Source: Minwuia sp. (GTDB taxonomy: Bacteria; Pseudomonadota; Alphaproteobacteria; Minwuiales; Minwuiaceae). Taken from it: DNA of 64,000 bases. Below are positions 1 through 8,376 of this stretch, in pieces. The stretch lies in NCBI GenBank assembly GCA_029210175.1, contig JARGPL010000009.1, positions 62,001 to 126,000 on the forward strand, read 5' to 3'. The translations under genes and the position numbers were made by a program. Position 1 is the stretch's first letter. The number at the start of each line of letters is the position of its first letter. A model generated the notes under the pieces. The model saw only the letters and a list, made by a program, of their open reading frames with translations, did not search any database and was not told where the DNA came from.

Positions 1-1196
1 TCATAGAGGTTCTTGTCCATCGGGTCGCCCGGATGGATCTTGTTCTCGATACCGTCAAGGCCAGCCATCAGCATGGCAGCGAACGCCAGGTAAGGGTTGG
101 CGGTCGGATCGGGGAAGCGAACCTCGACACGCTTCGCCTTCGGACCGGAACCGAACGGGATCCGGCAGGAAGCAGAGCGGTTGCGGGCAGAATAGGCCAG
201 CAGCACCGGCGCTTCGAAACCCGGGATCAGGCGCTTGTAGGAGTTGGTGGAGGCATTGGTGAAGGCATTCAGGGCCTTCGCATGCTTGATGATGCCACCG
301 ATGTAGTACAGCGCCGTCTCTGACAGGTCAGCATAGCCGGAGCCTGCGAAGGTCGGCTTGCCGTCCTTCCAGATCGACATGTGCGTGTGCATGCCGGAGC
401 CATTGTCACCCGATACCGGCTTCGGCATGAACGTGGCTGTCTTGCCCCACTGGTGCGCGACCTGGTGGATCACGTACTTGTAGATCTGCATGCTGTCAGC
501 GGTCTTCACCATGGTATCGAACCGGGTGCCCAGCTCATGCTGGCTCGGTGCAACCTCATGATGATGCTTTTCGGTCACGAGACCCATTTCGCGCATGACG
601 GACAGCATCTCGCCGCGAATGTCCTGCCCGGAATCCATCGGCATGACGGGGAAGTAACCGCCCTTGACCGGCGGACGATGGGCCATGTTGCCGCCTTCCA
701 GCGCGGCGCCGGAATTGTGCGGGGCCTCGACGTCGTCCAGCTGGTACGACGTGTGATGCGAACCGGTCGTGATCCGCACATCGTCGAACATGAAGAACTC
801 GGCTTCCGGGCCGAAGAACGCCGTGTCACCGATGCCGGTGTACGCCAGATAGGCTTCGGCGCGCTTCGCGGTCGTGCGCGGATCGCGGCCATAGCCTTCA
901 CCGGTCGAGGGCTCATGGATGTCGCAGAACAGGATCAGCGTCGGCTGAGCCGTGAACGGATCCATGACGGCGGTGGATGCATCGGGCATCAGCGCCATGT
1001 CGGATTCGTTGATCGCCTTCCAGCCTGCGATCGACGAGCCATCGAACATGATGCCCTCCTCGAAGAACTCCTCAGTGAAGTCCAGGGCATCCATGGAGAG
1101 ATGCTGCCACTTGCCGCGCGGGTCCGTGAACCGCACGTCGACATAGGCAATCTCGCCCGATTTGATCTGTTCCATAACGCTTTTGACGTCAGACAT
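1..1196 (-). CDS. glnA: Glutamine synthetase type I, 3' end missing
   Basis: Glutamine synthetase makes glutamine from glutamate, ammonia and ATP in the cytoplasm. The reading frame begins at the ATG at 1196 with [16 protein letters not shown] and stays open to the window edge, giving 398 residues of a protein that is normally about 470. Visible signatures are FDGSSIAGW near residue 50, the metal-ligand region [18 protein letters not shown] and NGSGMHMHMS. The last complete codon is the Tyr of KNLY, which corresponds to the adenylylation tyrosine (Tyr397 in Escherichia coli), so the enzyme is probably regulated by GlnE. It lies 83 bp downstream of glnB on the same strand, the usual alphaproteobacterial glnBA order, so co-transcription is likely. 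The missing C-terminus is only a window cut. Confidence 0.97.
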   Translation of the reverse strand, partial: MSDVKSVMEQIKSGEIAYVDVRFTDPRGKWQHLSMDALDFTEEFFEEGIMFDGSSIAGWKAINESDMALMPDASTAVMDPFTAQPTLILFCDIHEPSTGEGYGRDPRTTAKRAEAYLAYTGIGDTAFFGPEAEFFMFDDVRITTGSHHTSYQLDDVEAPHNSGAALEGGNMAHRPPVKGGYFPVMPMDSGQDIRGEMLSVMREMGLVTEKHHHEVAPSQHELGTRFDTMVKTADSMQIYKYVIHQVAHQWGKTATFMPKPVSGDNGSGMHTHMSIWKDGKPTFAGSGYADLSETALYYIGGIIKHAKALNAFTNASTNSYKRLIPGFEAPVLLAYSARNRSASCRIPFGSGPKAKRVEVRFPDPTANPYLAFAAMLMAGLDGIENKIHPGDPMDKNLY

Positions 1197-1237
1197 TTTT
1201 CACCCTCTGAAGTGGATAACTAACCTGTCGTAGTTGC

Positions 1238-1257
1238 TGGCCCCTGCGACGGGGCCA
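1238..1257 (-). promoter_or_regulatory. Hairpin between glnB and glnA
   Basis: TGGCCCC and GGGGCCA form a perfect 7-bp stem around a 6-nt loop in the glnB-glnA gap. No T-run follows it on the minus strand, so it is not a good intrinsic terminator. It could act as a processing or attenuation structure setting the glnB/glnA ratio. That role is inferred. Confidence 0.4.
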
Positions 1258-1279
1258 AATTCGTCCTGGCAGGGACGCG

Positions 1280-1642
<363 letters not shown>

Positions 1643-1687
1643 TCAGTACGTTTCCTCACGCGATCCTGCGACCGCGCCTTCAAGGAA

Positions 1688-1704
1688 TAGCATGGCTCAT
1701 GCCA
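1688..1704 (-). promoter_or_regulatory. Candidate sigma-54 (-24/-12) promoter of glnB
   Basis: Read on the minus strand, the site is TGGCATGAGCCATGCTA. It keeps the invariant GG and GC dinucleotides at the spacing of the RpoN consensus TGGCACG-N4-TTGCW, with C6 to T and T12 to A as the main deviations. Transcription would start near 1678, about 60 nt before the glnB ATG. Control of glnBA by NtrC and sigma-54 is established in many proteobacteria. Its use here is inferred. Confidence 0.55.
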
Positions 1705-1806
1705 TCCTGTCCGATTGTAAAAGACCTTGTGTTTCATGGAATTAGGGATATGTGCCAGAATATTGCGCAGTCACGTTGCCGATTTTTTGATCAGTATGAC
1801 GTATTA

Positions 1807-2673
1807 ATGGGCAAAATTGCCGCGTCCATCCTGGCTCTGCTGCTGCTCGGTCTGGCCGTTCAGGTTGCACACGCCGGTTCCCCGTCACCCGCTCCCGCTA
1901 CTCTTCGGATTCCTGCCGGGCCGGTCATCGTCGGATCCGACCGTGGTGAGCGAGAGATGGCCTATGCGCTGGATGAGGCCGCCTACGGCCACAGTGTGAC
2001 CCGCGATCAGCGATGGTACGAAAACGAGCCGGAACGGAAGCGGCTGAACACGCCATCCTATCGCATCATGCGCGATCCGGTGACCAATGCGGACTATGCG
2101 CGTTTCATCCAGGCCACCGGTCACGCGGTTCCTGACGTCGACCCGGCGACCTGGGAATCATATGGCCTGATTCACCCCTACGCCCGAACGCGGCGTCACG
2201 CCTGGGCTGATGGCGCACCGCCAGCGGGTCGCGACGCGCACCCCGTCGTGCTGGTCAGCCGCCATGATGCCGATGCCTACGCGACCTGGCTTTCCGCCGT
2301 CACCGGCGCGGTCTGGCGGGTGCCGACGGAGCTTGAGTGGGAGAAGGCGGCCCGCGGTATTGATGGCGTGGCCTTCCCCTGGGGAGAAACGTTTGATCCC
2401 GCAAAATTGAACAGCCATGATCAGGGGCCGTTCGACACGCGCCCCGTGGGTGCTTACGTGTCGGGGCAGAGCCCGTTCGGCATGCGTGATCCGGCGGGGC
2501 AGGTATTCGAGTGGACGGCGACCCCTTCGGCTGACGGCAGAAGCATCGTCAAGGGCGGTTCGTGGGATGACAGTGGGTGCGGCGTCTGCCGTCCTGCTGC
2601 ACGTCACGGGCGGCCCGACGATCTGAAGCACATCCTGGTGGGGTTCCGGCTGGTACAGGAGCAGGCGCAGTGA
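1807..2673 (+). CDS. Secreted SUMF1/formylglycine-generating-enzyme-like protein
   Basis: A 288-residue protein of the FGE-sulfatase (SUMF1) fold. The ATG at 1807 is chosen because it starts a clear signal peptide (MGKIAASILALLLLGLAVQV, cleavage near AHA-G); upstream in-frame starts only add non-conserved sequence. Family motifs are PVTNADYARFI, HPVVLVS, WRVPTELEWEKAARG, FPWGE, SPFGMRDPAGQVFEWT, KGGSW and the terminal VGFRLV. The C-terminal cysteines occur as SGCGVCRPAAR, not in the spacing I know from true FGEs (CxxxxC just before AAR), and no sulfatase gene is nearby. A structural or accessory role, as in NirV-like proteins, is as likely as formylglycine formation. The stop overlaps the GTG of the next gene. 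Confidence 0.8.
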   Translation: MGKIAASILALLLLGLAVQVAHAGSPSPAPATLRIPAGPVIVGSDRGEREMAYALDEAAYGHSVTRDQRWYENEPERKRLNTPSYRIMRDPVTNADYARFIQATGHAVPDVDPATWESYGLIHPYARTRRHAWADGAPPAGRDAHPVVLVSRHDADAYATWLSAVTGAVWRVPTELEWEKAARGIDGVAFPWGETFDPAKLNSHDQGPFDTRPVGAYVSGQSPFGMRDPAGQVFEWTATPSADGRSIVKGGSWDDSGCGVCRPAARHGRPDDLKHILVGFRLVQEQAQ

Positions 2674-3482
2674 AACATGATGGTCTGATCAGTGACCACC
2701 CCGACCTTCCGGCCTTCAGCCGGGCCTGGCAGGGGACAGTGGATGAACCGGAATCGGATCTGCAGATTGATCCGGCCCGCCTGCTTGCCCGCATGGGACA
2801 GCGGCGTCTGCGACGGATGGAGGCTGCGGGTGATGAACTGATAGACATCTATCGGGTCATCGCAAAGACCGGTGACAATATCGTCGGCCTGCTGCTGAAG
2901 CAGTCGGAAGGTTTCTTCGAATGGGACCATTACCCGAAGGGTGACGTCTACGATTCCGAGACCCACAGCCAGTACTATTACCATGCGCACCGTGGCGCGA
3001 TGGGGGAACACGGGCATTTTCATACCTTCGTGCGGTCAAAGGGCATGCCGCCCGGTGTGCTGCCGCTGCCGCTGGAACGCGACGAAGCCTGGCCGAAGGG
3101 TGATGATGCGGTCGCCCACATGATCGCGATTTCAATGGATCCCTTTGGTGTGCCCACGCACCTGTTCAGCACCAACCGCTGGGTGACCGGTGAAACGCTT
3201 TACGGGGCGCAGGACGTGATCGCGATGCTCGACCGGTTCGAGATGGATCTGATCTGGCCGGACTGGCCGGTGAACCGCTGGCTGACGGCGATGATGGTGC
3301 TATTCCGGCCGCAGATCGAAACCCTGCTGCACCGGCGTGACGCCGTGCTGAACCATCAGATGATGGCCCGGCCAAGTGATGATGTGCTGGAAGACAGGGA
3401 CCTGGAGATCACCGCACTGACCACCATCGATGCAGATCGCCAGATCGCAGCGGTGCAGACCGCGATCAAGGCACTTGCCTGA
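2670..3482 (+). CDS. Conserved protein of unknown function (DUF6969-like)
   Basis: A 270-residue protein starting at a GTG that overlaps the preceding stop (GTGA), so translation is probably coupled to the SUMF1-like gene. No signal peptide or membrane segment is seen. The conserved-looking core is KQSEGFFEWDHYPKGDVYD followed by a His/Tyr-rich stretch (SQYYYHAHRG) and GEHGHFHTFVR, which resembles a metal-binding site. The distal part has WVTGETLYGAQDV and the Trp-rich WPDWPVNRWL. I recall similar proteins being called DUF6969 in Rhodospirillales, but cannot confirm this. Function unknown; the histidine cluster suggests a metalloprotein, which is inference. Confidence 0.75.
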   Translation: MKHDGLISDHPDLPAFSRAWQGTVDEPESDLQIDPARLLARMGQRRLRRMEAAGDELIDIYRVIAKTGDNIVGLLLKQSEGFFEWDHYPKGDVYDSETHSQYYYHAHRGAMGEHGHFHTFVRSKGMPPGVLPLPLERDEAWPKGDDAVAHMIAISMDPFGVPTHLFSTNRWVTGETLYGAQDVIAMLDRFEMDLIWPDWPVNRWLTAMMVLFRPQIETLLHRRDAVLNHQMMARPSDDVLEDRDLEITALTTIDADRQIAAVQTAIKALA

Positions 3483-3552
3483 CCGTTGCACCATGCGGGA
3501 TTAAGTCATTGTTTGCCTTTTTCAGCCCAGGGTAGCTGTAGACACGACATCA

Positions 3553-4773
3553 GTGTCGGATTGGCAAGGGGCTGGACAGGACGTGTCAGCGACTTTGAAA
3601 CAGGTGCCAGGAGCGAAAGGTGAGGCGGCCGGCAACGCGCGGCGCCCCTTGCCGGCCAGCAGGCCACCGGGGACGAATCGCAGTCACCATGAACCGGCGA
3701 CCTTTCTGCAGCGCGGCACGGTCGTGCCCTTTACCACATCCAGCCTGGCCCAATCGCGCGTCCGCCTGGATGACCGGGGAAGGCAGGAAGTCATCCTGCC
3801 CGGATTTTCAGGGGGCAAGGGCGTCTATATCACCGCATGGTCCAGCCTGCCGGATATCACGTCGCCGTCTGTCCATGACCGGGCACTGATCGAAACCATC
3901 GCGCAGCAGAGGGTGATTTCGCCGCCGGATGTCCGTCGCTGCTGGGCGGAACTTGCGACCACCGGCATCGGGGGACAGGCCCTGGCCGAGAAAGCGCGGG
4001 AAGAGCTGGCGCACGCTGCCGAAGTTCGGGTCGCGACCAGGATCATGCTTCTGCTCGACTGCATCCGCCGTTCCGGTGGTAAGGTCGGGCCGGAACTGAT
4101 GGCCCGATTGGGTCACCCCGATGGGGAGCAGCAGGCAAAGGCCCTGCTGGCCGGTACTGCACGGCGCATTGACTGTGATGTGGCAACCATTGACGCCCAT
4201 ATCGGGGAACTGGCGGCACTGCTCGGCACCCTCGGGTTGCGGTCCCTGCCGCAACCGGGTCGTCTGCGTGACCTGCATGTTCGCTTGCAGGAATTCTCCC
4301 ATGCGATCGGCAACTGGTCTCGCACCACCGTATCCGAATCGGCCCCTGTCGGCCATTTCGCGGCCATGTCGTCAGAACATTCCGCCGCTATCGCAGGGCG
4401 TGCAATCGCGCAGGTCGACGCGCTGCTGGCGGATTCATTGAAGCTGATCAGCAACCGGGAAGCCGGAAAGAAATCCCTCCGCACCGAGCTGCTGCGGATT
4501 GCCTGGCTGCTGGACGGCTGGGACTACGTGCTGCGAGTCTGGGCTGACGTGGTTGCCGAGCGCACGGCGGTCGATGTCGCGATTGCCGAGATCGGCCGGA
4601 TCGTTCCCATCGTGCCGGCCAGCGAAGTTCAGGATGCAAGTGCCCACAAGTCTGTCGAACTGTTCCGCCAGTACCGCAGCCGCGTCGGCCATTCCGAGGA
4701 CTGGTTGAGCGGAGATCCGGACGAAGCCGACCCCGCCGGTCCCGGGCCCGGCAACCGGGATACCCGCGCATGA
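3553..4773 (+). CDS. Hypothetical protein, helical, coupled to next gene
   Basis: A 406-residue protein that I do not recognise. The GTG at 3553 gives the full frame; the first ~50 residues are Pro/Arg/Gly-rich and probably disordered, so the true start could be further in. From about residue 55 a more ordered region appears (RGTVVPFTTSSLAQSRVRL, then GGKGVYITAW). After that comes a long Ala/Leu-rich helical part with REELAHAAEVRVATRIMLLL and a Trp-rich segment (RIAWLLDGWDYVLRVWADVV). The tail is acidic and Pro-rich. No signal peptide, membrane segment or nucleotide-binding motif is visible. The stop overlaps the next ATG (ATGA), so the two proteins probably work together. Confidence 0.7.
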   Translation: MSDWQGAGQDVSATLKQVPGAKGEAAGNARRPLPASRPPGTNRSHHEPATFLQRGTVVPFTTSSLAQSRVRLDDRGRQEVILPGFSGGKGVYITAWSSLPDITSPSVHDRALIETIAQQRVISPPDVRRCWAELATTGIGGQALAEKAREELAHAAEVRVATRIMLLLDCIRRSGGKVGPELMARLGHPDGEQQAKALLAGTARRIDCDVATIDAHIGELAALLGTLGLRSLPQPGRLRDLHVRLQEFSHAIGNWSRTTVSESAPVGHFAAMSSEHSAAIAGRAIAQVDALLADSLKLISNREAGKKSLRTELLRIAWLLDGWDYVLRVWADVVAERTAVDVAIAEIGRIVPIVPASEVQDASAHKSVELFRQYRSRVGHSEDWLSGDPDEADPAGPGPGNRDTRA

Positions 4774-6086
4774 AAGGCACAGTCTCGCAGGAAGAACTCA
4801 AGGAGCGCCTGTTCGTTCTGGAGCCACAGCAGTTTCTGGAACTCTACCGGTTGTACGAGAAGCTTGGCAGCACGGTCGATGTGAAGGTGGAGATGCAGAT
4901 CCTGCGTCGGCGCCTGGTGCGGATGCGACCCAGGCGCGCCCTGACGTTCACGCGGCTGCTGTGCGAACCGTTCGAGGCATTTCTGGTCAACGGACAACCT
5001 TCGGACCCCGGGCTGGTGTCTCGGCGCATGTGTCTGCCGGTCGCCCGGCTTGTCCGGCGACATCTTTCTGCGGCCGAGTTGGTGCGCTTCGAGCAGCGGA
5101 TCGCAGCGCTGAAACCCGATGACGGTGCGGCCAAGGTGCTGCTGGGCCGCGACCTCTGGGAGGTGGCGGCGAAGATACTTTCCGACCTGCGTCTTTCCAG
5201 GCCCAGGACGCCAGGTGACCCGCAGCCGCGTATTGGCCTGTTGATCGGCTGCCTGCAGATCGGGGAGGCGATGGTCACGCTGTCGCGCGGTATTCCTGAA
5301 GGGCGGGTTGATGCGCTGGACGAGGGCGGGGCCAAGCTGCTCGTCAGGCTGCTCAGGACCCTGCCGCAGGACCGGACCGGTCACGCCCGGTACCTCATGG
5401 CGCTGCTGGCCCGGCGGCTGGAGAACCCCGCGAGCGTCATGGCAATCCTTCAGTCCGATGCCGGGTCGCTGCCGGCGGCGACACGCCAGGACCTGACCCG
5501 AATGGTGCGCGGCGAGATCGAGGCAGGCGTCGAGGCCGGTGTCGCGAAACTGGCTGCCGGGGGGCATGGTGCGCCGGAGGTTGTGCGCCAGGCGGAACGT
5601 CTGCTCGACCGGCTGGGCCAGATCAGCGCGTCAGGTGCGGTCGGCCCGAAGATGCAGCAGGCCGGTTCACGGATTGCCAGCAGGCTGGGCGGCATGGAAA
5701 GCCTGTCGGACGTGGCTGCGCTTGAGCCGTCACGGCAAGATCAGATCAGGACGCTGTTGTCCGTCGAGCAGAGCGCCGGACTGGCGCACGCGGAGACCTA
5801 TCGCGAACTGGAGAGCGAAATCGGCAACGTCATCCGGCTGGGTGCCCGGATCGACCGTCTGGGTGTGGACAACCCCTTGCGCGCGCGCGAGGTGGCGCTG
5901 CGCAACCAGATCGCGACCCGCCAGGCCGCGCTGCTCTCGTCCTTGCCGCAGGTGCCGGATGAACCCGGTGCCCGGGCGTCGGCCCGCGCCGGTCTCTATG
6001 GCCTGGTACGCATGGTGGAAATGCTGGACGGCTCCAATGCCGCCGAGACGCTGCGCTGCGAGGGCGACCGGATCCTCGCCGGGTAG
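4770..6086 (+). CDS. Hypothetical alpha-helical protein, partner of upstream gene
   Basis: A 438-residue protein of unknown function, translationally coupled to the preceding gene by an ATGA overlap. The N-terminus holds LFVLEPQQFLELYRLYEKLG and then a strongly basic stretch (MQILRRRLVRMRPRRAL), which could contact nucleic acid or membrane. The rest is almost wholly helical and Leu/Ala/Arg-rich, with QAERLLDRLGQISASGAVG and a final segment ARAGLYGLVRMVEMLDGSN. There is no signal peptide and no transmembrane helix. Codon use looks like the surrounding genes. The gene is followed by a small hairpin (GTGCC-GTT-GGCAC at 6086-6098) and a 126-bp gap, so the pair may form its own unit. Confidence 0.7.
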   Translation: MKGTVSQEELKERLFVLEPQQFLELYRLYEKLGSTVDVKVEMQILRRRLVRMRPRRALTFTRLLCEPFEAFLVNGQPSDPGLVSRRMCLPVARLVRRHLSAAELVRFEQRIAALKPDDGAAKVLLGRDLWEVAAKILSDLRLSRPRTPGDPQPRIGLLIGCLQIGEAMVTLSRGIPEGRVDALDEGGAKLLVRLLRTLPQDRTGHARYLMALLARRLENPASVMAILQSDAGSLPAATRQDLTRMVRGEIEAGVEAGVAKLAAGGHGAPEVVRQAERLLDRLGQISASGAVGPKMQQAGSRIASRLGGMESLSDVAALEPSRQDQIRTLLSVEQSAGLAHAETYRELESEIGNVIRLGARIDRLGVDNPLRAREVALRNQIATRQAALLSSLPQVPDEPGARASARAGLYGLVRMVEMLDGSNAAETLRCEGDRILAG

Positions 6087-6212
6087 TGCCGTTGGCACCG
6101 CCTCAGTCGATCTCCGGCCGGACAGGCGCGCGACTGTTGCCCTGCCGTCACTTCCCGAATCATGGCTCACAGCCGATGATGTCAGCCCTTTCTGATCCAG
6201 GCGGTATAGATC

Positions 6213-7250
6213 ATGCGCTTTCTGCGGGTAGTTCCGGGTTCGGCCTTGCTTGCCGTCATGACCGTTCTGGCGGGGCTGACAGCTCCGGCGCTGGCGGACG
6301 ATACGCCGCCGCCGTTCGACGTCTGGCTGGACGGCGTGCGGCAGGAAGCGCGGGAAAAGGGCATTGCCGAGGAAACCATTCAGGTCGCTCTGACCGGCAT
6401 TGAACCGGTCCGGCGTGTGGTGCAGCGGGATCGCAACCAGTCCGAATTCAAATTGACCTACCAGATCTATCATGACCGCCTGCTGACGCCGACCAACATC
6501 CGTGTCGGACGTGGCAAGCTGGCGAAGCACGAAGCCCTACTTGCCGAAATCGAGGCGGAATACGGGGTGCAGCCCCGCTTCATCCTGGCGATCTGGGGAA
6601 TGGAGACCCGTTACGGTGCGGTGAAACCGACGATGGCGGTCGTGCCTGCCGTGGCGACGCTTGCCTATGACCGGCGCCGGTCGAGCTATTTCCGTCGGGA
6701 ACTGTTTCAGGCCCTGCTGATGATCGACAAGGGCTACATCACGCATCCGCAGATGCTCGGGTCCTGGGCCGGGGCCATGGGCCAGCCGCAGTTCATGCCT
6801 TCCAGTTACATGGCCTATGCCCGCGATCATGATGGCGACGGTCGCCGCGATATCTGGACGAACGAGGCAGACGTCTTTGCCTCCATCGCCAATTACCTGG
6901 CCAGGCATGGCTGGCACAATGACCAGACCTGGGGCCGCGAAGTGACGATTCCGAAGGATGCCGCATTTCGCGCGGCCATACCCGAACCCCGCACCGGGAG
7001 TGGCTGCCGCGCCATCAATTCGATGTCCGGTGCGGCACCTCTGAGCACCTGGCAGCAGATGGGCGTGCGGCGTGCGGATGGCACAGACCTGCCGTCGCGT
7101 GATCTGCCTGCGTCCCTGGTGGAACCGGATGGTACTACCGGTAAGGCCTTTCTGGTCTATCGCAACTATCATTCGATCCTGCGATATAACTGCGCCCACC
7201 TGTACGGTCTTGCCGTCTCCCAGCTTGCCGATGCCATAGGCCGCAGATAG
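6213..7250 (+). CDS. Lytic murein transglycosylase, MltB family
   Basis: A 345-residue periplasmic enzyme that cleaves the MurNAc-GlcNAc bond of peptidoglycan with anhydro-ring formation. The N-terminus is a signal peptide (MRFLRVVPGSALLAVMTVL, cleavage near ALA-DD). The SLT-like domain holds the catalytic glutamate in IWGMETRYG (Glu131), followed by the family motifs GSWAGAMGQPQFMPSSYMAYA and DGDGRRDIW. There is no C-terminal PG-binding domain and no lipobox, so this is the soluble short form. The next two genes, rlpA and a D,D-carboxypeptidase, also act on the septal or lateral wall, making a wall-remodelling group on one strand. Confidence 0.93.
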   Translation: MRFLRVVPGSALLAVMTVLAGLTAPALADDTPPPFDVWLDGVRQEAREKGIAEETIQVALTGIEPVRRVVQRDRNQSEFKLTYQIYHDRLLTPTNIRVGRGKLAKHEALLAEIEAEYGVQPRFILAIWGMETRYGAVKPTMAVVPAVATLAYDRRRSSYFRRELFQALLMIDKGYITHPQMLGSWAGAMGQPQFMPSSYMAYARDHDGDGRRDIWTNEADVFASIANYLARHGWHNDQTWGREVTIPKDAAFRAAIPEPRTGSGCRAINSMSGAAPLSTWQQMGVRRADGTDLPSRDLPASLVEPDGTTGKAFLVYRNYHSILRYNCAHLYGLAVSQLADAIGRR

Positions 7251-7289
7251 ACTGGGCGAATCAGGCCCTTGTTTCGTGGAGTAGCCGTC

Positions 7290-8291
7290 ATGACCAGCCA
7301 CCTGGACCGTTCAACCTGGTGGCTGACAAGGCTTGCCGTGCCGGTCCTACTTCTGGGCCTCGCGGGCTGCGCCGAGACGACGCTGGCGATCCATGGCGCG
7401 AAACAGATCGCGCAGGCGGATGAGGCCCGGCCCGGGACTCGCCAGATCGATGCCGCAAAGGTACGACGTGCCAGCCTGCGCCCCTATCAGATCAAGGGTA
7501 TCTGGTACTACCCGACCGTCATGCCCGATTACGACGAGACCGGGATCGCGTCCTGGTACGGCGACCCGTTTCACGGTCGCAAGACGGCAAGCGGCGAAGT
7601 CTATGACAAGCGTATCGTGACCGCCGCGCACAAGACATTGCCGTTGCCGAGCACGGTGCGGGTGACCAATCTGGAGAATGGGCGGGTCCTGACGGTCAGG
7701 GTCAATGACCGTGGCCCCTTCGTGAACAACCGCATCATCGACATGTCGCAGCGCGGTGCGCAGCTGCTGGGGTTCGAACGCCAGGGCGTCGCGCGCGTCC
7801 GGGTCGAAGTCGTCGGTTCCGATGATGACCGGTTTGTCCTGCGTGAGGTGAAGACACCCACGGGGGAGAAGCGAGCCGGATCAGCCGCACCACGCAAATC
7901 CGTCAAGGTCGCTTCCCTGCCACCCCCACAGGGGTCGAGCGGTGATGCCGCCCTCAACCAGTCCACGCCGGTCACCCGACCCGTGGTGCGCAGCAGACCG
8001 CTGACCCTGGCCGGCGGTGAAGAGGCGGCGAACGGTCAGGTGCGGGTTGTCCCCACTGTTCCCACACGCCTGTTCGTGCAGGCCGGATCCTTCACCCAGT
8101 TCCAGAATGCGGATCGCTTGCGGTCCAGGCTGGCCGCTGTCGGACCGGCATTCATCGATCATGTGCTGATCGATGAGCGGGATTTCTTCCGCGTTCGGCT
8201 GGGGCCGATCGATTCCGTGGACCGTGCCGACCAGTTGCTGGCGCTGTCGCTGAACGCCGGGGCGGATGACGCACGCATCATCGTCGACTAG
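7290..8291 (+). CDS. rlpA: RlpA family septal lipoprotein with SPOR domain
   Basis: A 333-residue outer-membrane lipoprotein. RlpA proteins cleave denuded glycan strands at the septum. The ATG at 7290 is preferred to the in-frame TTG at 7269 because it follows a GTGGAG ribosome site and gives a clean lipoprotein signal ending in the lipobox LAGC (cysteine near residue 30). The double-psi beta-barrel domain follows, with GIASWYGDPFHGRKTASGE and the catalytic-type VRVNDRGPF. A Pro/Ser-rich linker then leads to a C-terminal SPOR domain (RLFVQAGSFTQFQNADRLRS) that would bind denuded septal peptidoglycan. It sits just after the MltB-like gene and before the carboxypeptidase. Confidence 0.93.
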   Translation: MTSHLDRSTWWLTRLAVPVLLLGLAGCAETTLAIHGAKQIAQADEARPGTRQIDAAKVRRASLRPYQIKGIWYYPTVMPDYDETGIASWYGDPFHGRKTASGEVYDKRIVTAAHKTLPLPSTVRVTNLENGRVLTVRVNDRGPFVNNRIIDMSQRGAQLLGFERQGVARVRVEVVGSDDDRFVLREVKTPTGEKRAGSAAPRKSVKVASLPPPQGSSGDAALNQSTPVTRPVVRSRPLTLAGGEEAANGQVRVVPTVPTRLFVQAGSFTQFQNADRLRSRLAAVGPAFIDHVLIDERDFFRVRLGPIDSVDRADQLLALSLNAGADDARIIVD

Positions 8292-8376
8292 ACTTCACGG
8301 CTCGCTTCATTCTGCCTGGCCGCGTGTGTTGTTTCACATCGTGGCCCCCAATGTGTCCTGACAAGGTCTGTTGCTC

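Noticed and set aside
1751-1769. TGTGC-N9-GCGCA as an NtrC site upstream of glnB
   Set aside because: The arms match the usual NtrC half-sites only partly and the spacing is two bases too long, so it is not listed as a feature.
4629-5567. 312-residue open frame antisense to the unknown gene pair
   Set aside because: The sense pair is coupled by ATGA and has gene-like composition. The antisense frame is Gln/His/Arg-rich and has no start signals.
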